Shown here: positions 61,735-64,000 of the stretch, in pieces
Layout: each line of letters opens with the position of its first letter
Position numbering within the stretch: position 1 is the first letter of the stretch
Source: Maridesulfovibrio sp.
GTDB taxonomy: Bacteria > Desulfobacterota > Desulfovibrionia > Desulfovibrionales > Desulfovibrionaceae
DNA length: 64,000 nt
Assembly (NCBI RefSeq): GCF_963667685.1
Contig: NZ_OY763931.1
Span: 1,458,159-1,522,158, forward strand
Reading direction: 5' to 3'
Made by a program: the position numbers and the translations under genes
Notes under the pieces: generated by a model
What the model was told of the DNA's origin: nothing
Database searches by the model: none
Seen by the model: the letters and a program-made list of their open reading frames with translations, nothing else

Positions 61735-62715
61735 ATGGGACTCAAAAGTGCATCATTCACTGATTTAATTCTTCATGAAAGCGGGGAGGCTTTCATGAAA
61801 GGTTGCGATTCCTGCGGCCAGAAACTTGTTCCCTGCGCGGAGGACATCAAAAAAGAAATTGAAATTCTGCATAAGGAAGTCCTCAGAGTTCATGAAGAAA
61901 GTGGACGACACACTTTCCGGGTCATTCATGAAGAAATCGGCTACCGAGTCGCCCTTTACGAAGGAGTAGACTGGGGAAGTGGTAAAGTTTTCTTCCTGCG
62001 CCGCATTCAAGAGCAGGTCGAGAACTTCAACAAAATCGGCATGCCGGAACCGCTTGCAAAATGGCTTCTCTCTGAAAAGCAGAGCAAGGGACTGGTGCTT
62101 TTCACCGGTGCGCAGGCCTCCGGCAAAACCTTCAGTGCTTCTTCTCTGGTGGCGACCCGCCTTTCAACCCTTGGCGGCCACGGGGTCAGTTTTGAAAACC
62201 CTGCTGAAATGCCCCTTGACGGTAAACATGGTGATTTCGGTTTCTGCTTTCAAGCTGAGATTGAGCGCGAGGAAGATTTGGCGGAAGGGATTGAACGGTC
62301 GCACCGTTTCGCCTCCCCAAATATCATCTATATAGGGGAAATCCGCAGCAAATACGCTGCAAGCGAAGCCCTGCGAGTCTGCCTTGGTTCAGACAAACAG
62401 ATTGTCATCGCCACCATGCACGGCTTCGACCTTGTGACCGCCCTTGAACGGCTGGTGACCATGGCCCGTGAAATCGACGGAGAGATCGCCAGCCAGAACC
62501 TTGCCCAGGGCCTGCTTGCTGTAGTGCATCAGCAACTTGAACAAGACGAAGACGGCAAAAAAGTTCTGAAAGTGCCTCAATTTCTTCTGGCCCCTTTCAC
62601 GGAGAAATATCTCGGCCTACGCGCCAAGATCAAAAACAATGAAATGTCCGGTCTTCAGGAAGAAATGCGAGAGCAGGAAAATTCTATCCAATTCATGGGG
62701 ATTGATTCCATATGA
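61735..62715 (+). CDS. Second pilus ATPase, PilT-like
   Basis: 326 residues. A three-Cys N-terminal motif 'CDSCGQKLVPC' (24-34), then a PilT/GspE fold: Walker A 'FTGAQASGKTFSASSL' at about 123-138, Asp box 'VSFENPAEMPL', Walker B 'PNIIYIGEIRSKYAASEALR', His box region 'QIVIATMHGFDLVTALERLV'. Short length and the lack of the N2 extension fit a retraction-type ATPase. The thin-pilus operon of R64 has no such gene at this place. AGAGG precedes the ATG. Confidence 0.8.
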   Translation: MGLKSASFTDLILHESGEAFMKGCDSCGQKLVPCAEDIKKEIEILHKEVLRVHEESGRHTFRVIHEEIGYRVALYEGVDWGSGKVFFLRRIQEQVENFNKIGMPEPLAKWLLSEKQSKGLVLFTGAQASGKTFSASSLVATRLSTLGGHGVSFENPAEMPLDGKHGDFGFCFQAEIEREEDLAEGIERSHRFASPNIIYIGEIRSKYAASEALRVCLGSDKQIVIATMHGFDLVTALERLVTMAREIDGEIASQNLAQGLLAVVHQQLEQDEDGKKVLKVPQFLLAPFTEKYLGLRAKIKNNEMSGLQEEMREQENSIQFMGIDSI

Positions 62716-63149
62716 AGACTCTCGCCGCCCTCTTCTCACTGCTTGGCGTGTTGGCATTAATGACACCGCAAATGCTGCTTCATCCTCGATCTGATGAAGC
62801 AGTTGCGAGGGCGATTGCCCTTAATTTCTGCCTCTACCGCAATGCCGTAAACCACTACGTCATTAAGCACCCCACGACTGCAAATGGAATTCTCGTTCCT
62901 AAGTCACTCCTTGACCTGCCGTCCGGTTGGAAGTCCCTGCGTGCATGGACCAACCGACCGGATGGCGGGACTTTATACGTCTGGGGACCGGTCAATGAAA
63001 ATGAAGCAGGTACAATCATGGATATGTTCAATGATTCATACGCCGTAGGAATTAAACGAAATGGCTCACTAGTCACTGACCATGGAATAGGCATAGCCCT
63101 GCCTGATTACATTCCTAGCGGCAGCATCGTCAGCGTAATTACTCCGTAG
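62712..63149 (+). CDS. pilM: PilM, thin-pilus biogenesis protein
   Basis: 145 residues, the length of R64 PilM. N-terminal membrane helix 'MKTLAALFSLLGVLALMTPQ', then a periplasmic domain with 'NFCLYRNAVNHYVIKHPTTA' and 'GGTLYVWGPVNENEAGTIMD'. Function in pilus assembly unknown. It overlaps the ATPase stop by four bases (ATGA). Confidence 0.75.
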   Translation: MKTLAALFSLLGVLALMTPQMLLHPRSDEAVARAIALNFCLYRNAVNHYVIKHPTTANGILVPKSLLDLPSGWKSLRAWTNRPDGGTLYVWGPVNENEAGTIMDMFNDSYAVGIKRNGSLVTDHGIGIALPDYIPSGSIVSVITP

Positions 63150-63157
63150 GAGCTAAG

Positions 63158-64000
63158 ATGAGAATCAACGTTAAAAATAAACAGACCGGTATGGGCATGG
63201 TGGATGCGCTGGGCGCACTGCTGATTATCGCAATGATGATGCCCATGCTTGGAAACATGATGGACCGTGGTTTTCAGTATGTGGATGAAAAAAACGTAAG
63301 CAGTCATCTTGCAGCAGTGCTTGATGCTGCTTCCGGTTATGCAAAAGAGCATTACCCGGAACTGATCAATTCATCCACAGCCAGCAGTGCAACCACAGTG
63401 ACCATGGACCAGCTCCGTGCGGGTAATTACCTGCCGGCAGGTTTTCAGAACCGTAACGCCTGGGGCCAACGATATGGAATCTACGTGCTGGAACCAAACG
63501 CAGAAGATTTGCAGGTTATTGTTCTAACTTATGACGGACGAACATCCACAGCCAAAAACAAGCGTTTCGGCACAGCTTCCGCGCCCTCTGCCGCTGCCAT
63601 GGTAGGCGGTTCCGGTGGCTACATTCCTACCGGTGATCTTCCCGGGCAAAGTCCCACTGAGCTGCGCGGATCTCAAGGCGGCTGGGTTGTAAACCTTGCC
63701 GGAACAAATATCCCCGTTCCAAGCCCCGGCCATATCGGTGGGCGCTCCTTCCTGCGTGAAGGAGAGTTAAGCCAGGATTTCCTCTACCGGGTAGAGGTTC
63801 CCGGACACCCGGAACTGAATGAAATGTCCACTGAACTGGATATGACCGACCACGCCATAGAAAACGTGAAGGAAATCCATTTTGAAAAACACACCATCAA
63901 TGACATCGACGCAAGCGGCTTTTGCGGTGATCCCGACAAAGAAGGACGTGTCTTCATGGACCCGAACATCGGCCTCTATGTCTGCCGCAATGGAGAGCCT
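63158..64000 (+). CDS. pilV: PilV, minor pilin/adhesin (5' part)
   Basis: 281 codons to the window edge, still open. Prepilin leader 'MRINVKNKQTG' with cleavage after Gly11, then 'MGMVDALGALLIIAMMM', in which +5 is Asp instead of Glu. The body has 'LREGELSQDFLYRVEVPGHP' and 'ELDMTDHAIENVKEIHFEKH', typical of PilV upstream of its variable adhesin tip, and ends here in 'EGRVFMDPNIGLYVCRNGEP'. In R64 a shufflon begins just beyond such a point. TAGGAG precedes the ATG. Confidence 0.9.
   Translation, partial: MRINVKNKQTGMGMVDALGALLIIAMMMPMLGNMMDRGFQYVDEKNVSSHLAAVLDAASGYAKEHYPELINSSTASSATTVTMDQLRAGNYLPAGFQNRNAWGQRYGIYVLEPNAEDLQVIVLTYDGRTSTAKNKRFGTASAPSAAAMVGGSGGYIPTGDLPGQSPTELRGSQGGWVVNLAGTNIPVPSPGHIGGRSFLREGELSQDFLYRVEVPGHPELNEMSTELDMTDHAIENVKEIHFEKHTINDIDASGFCGDPDKEGRVFMDPNIGLYVCRNGEP

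Overview
The window looks like a chromosomal segment of a motile, sulfate-reducing deltaproteobacterium of the Desulfovibrio/Maridesulfovibrio group. The evidence is a DsrC protein with both C-terminal cysteines (14108-14425), a Desulfovibrio-type flagellar order (flhA-flhF-flhG-fliA-cheY-fliL), lpxC (so a Gram-negative envelope) and tRNA and housekeeping genes of proteobacterial type. The species cannot be fixed from sequence reading alone.

Layout. 1-6773 (+) is a flagellar and motility operon: the end of flhA, then flhF, flhG, fliA, cheY, fliL and three uncharacterised proteins. 6894-17070 (mostly -) holds a Cache-type chemoreceptor, lpxC, prmC, prfA, a DUF1385 membrane protein, rpmE, dsrC, and a YcaO-TPR protein overlapping a methyltransferase. 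17241-18320 is a CgeB-like glycosyltransferase. 18404-19255 (-) is an eight-gene tRNA array (five identical Gly-GCC, one Gly-CCC, two Cys) with a hairpin in four of its spacers. 19623-44521 is ordinary mixed chromosome: dksA, an NFACT/RqcH protein, a lysozyme-like protein, a large zinc-knuckle/TPR membrane protein, glycosyltransferases, MltB, TolC, MogA, RmlA, PilZ, a 2-hydroxyacid dehydrogenase, a CheY-like regulator, an RdgC-like protein with a partner, a GDSL esterase, patatin with a periplasmic binding protein, a TVP38-type membrane protein and a second YcaO protein.

44581-64000 (+) is the left part of what I read as an integrative conjugative element inserted at the 3' end of tRNA-Leu(UAA). 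It starts with IncP-like traK-traL-traM, then a Trb-type type IV secretion operon (trbB, C, D, E, J, L, F, G). Through a lipoprotein that appears to fuse TrbH to a TcpQ/PilL domain, it passes directly into an R64-like type IVB thin-pilus operon (pilN, O, P, Q, R, S, a second PilT-like ATPase, pilM, pilV). The genes are tightly packed, often with 4- to 17-base overlaps, so they are probably co-expressed. pilV runs off the window. No integrase, relaxase, coupling protein, TrbI/VirB10 or prepilin peptidase is seen before the edge.

The most unusual points are in this element: the TrbH-TcpQ fusion at the module boundary, a major pilin gene that seems to encode the mature N-terminus directly without a leader peptide, and a small lipoprotein on the opposite strand between trbJ and trbL that copies the C-terminal motif of TrbJ. 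Outside it, an 878-residue membrane protein carries a perfect CX2CX4HX4C zinc knuckle, two genes end in related copies of an intergenic 3' element, and a methyltransferase-YcaO-dsrC neighbourhood suggests sulfur-linked peptide modification. All family assignments come from reading motifs by eye; no database search was run.
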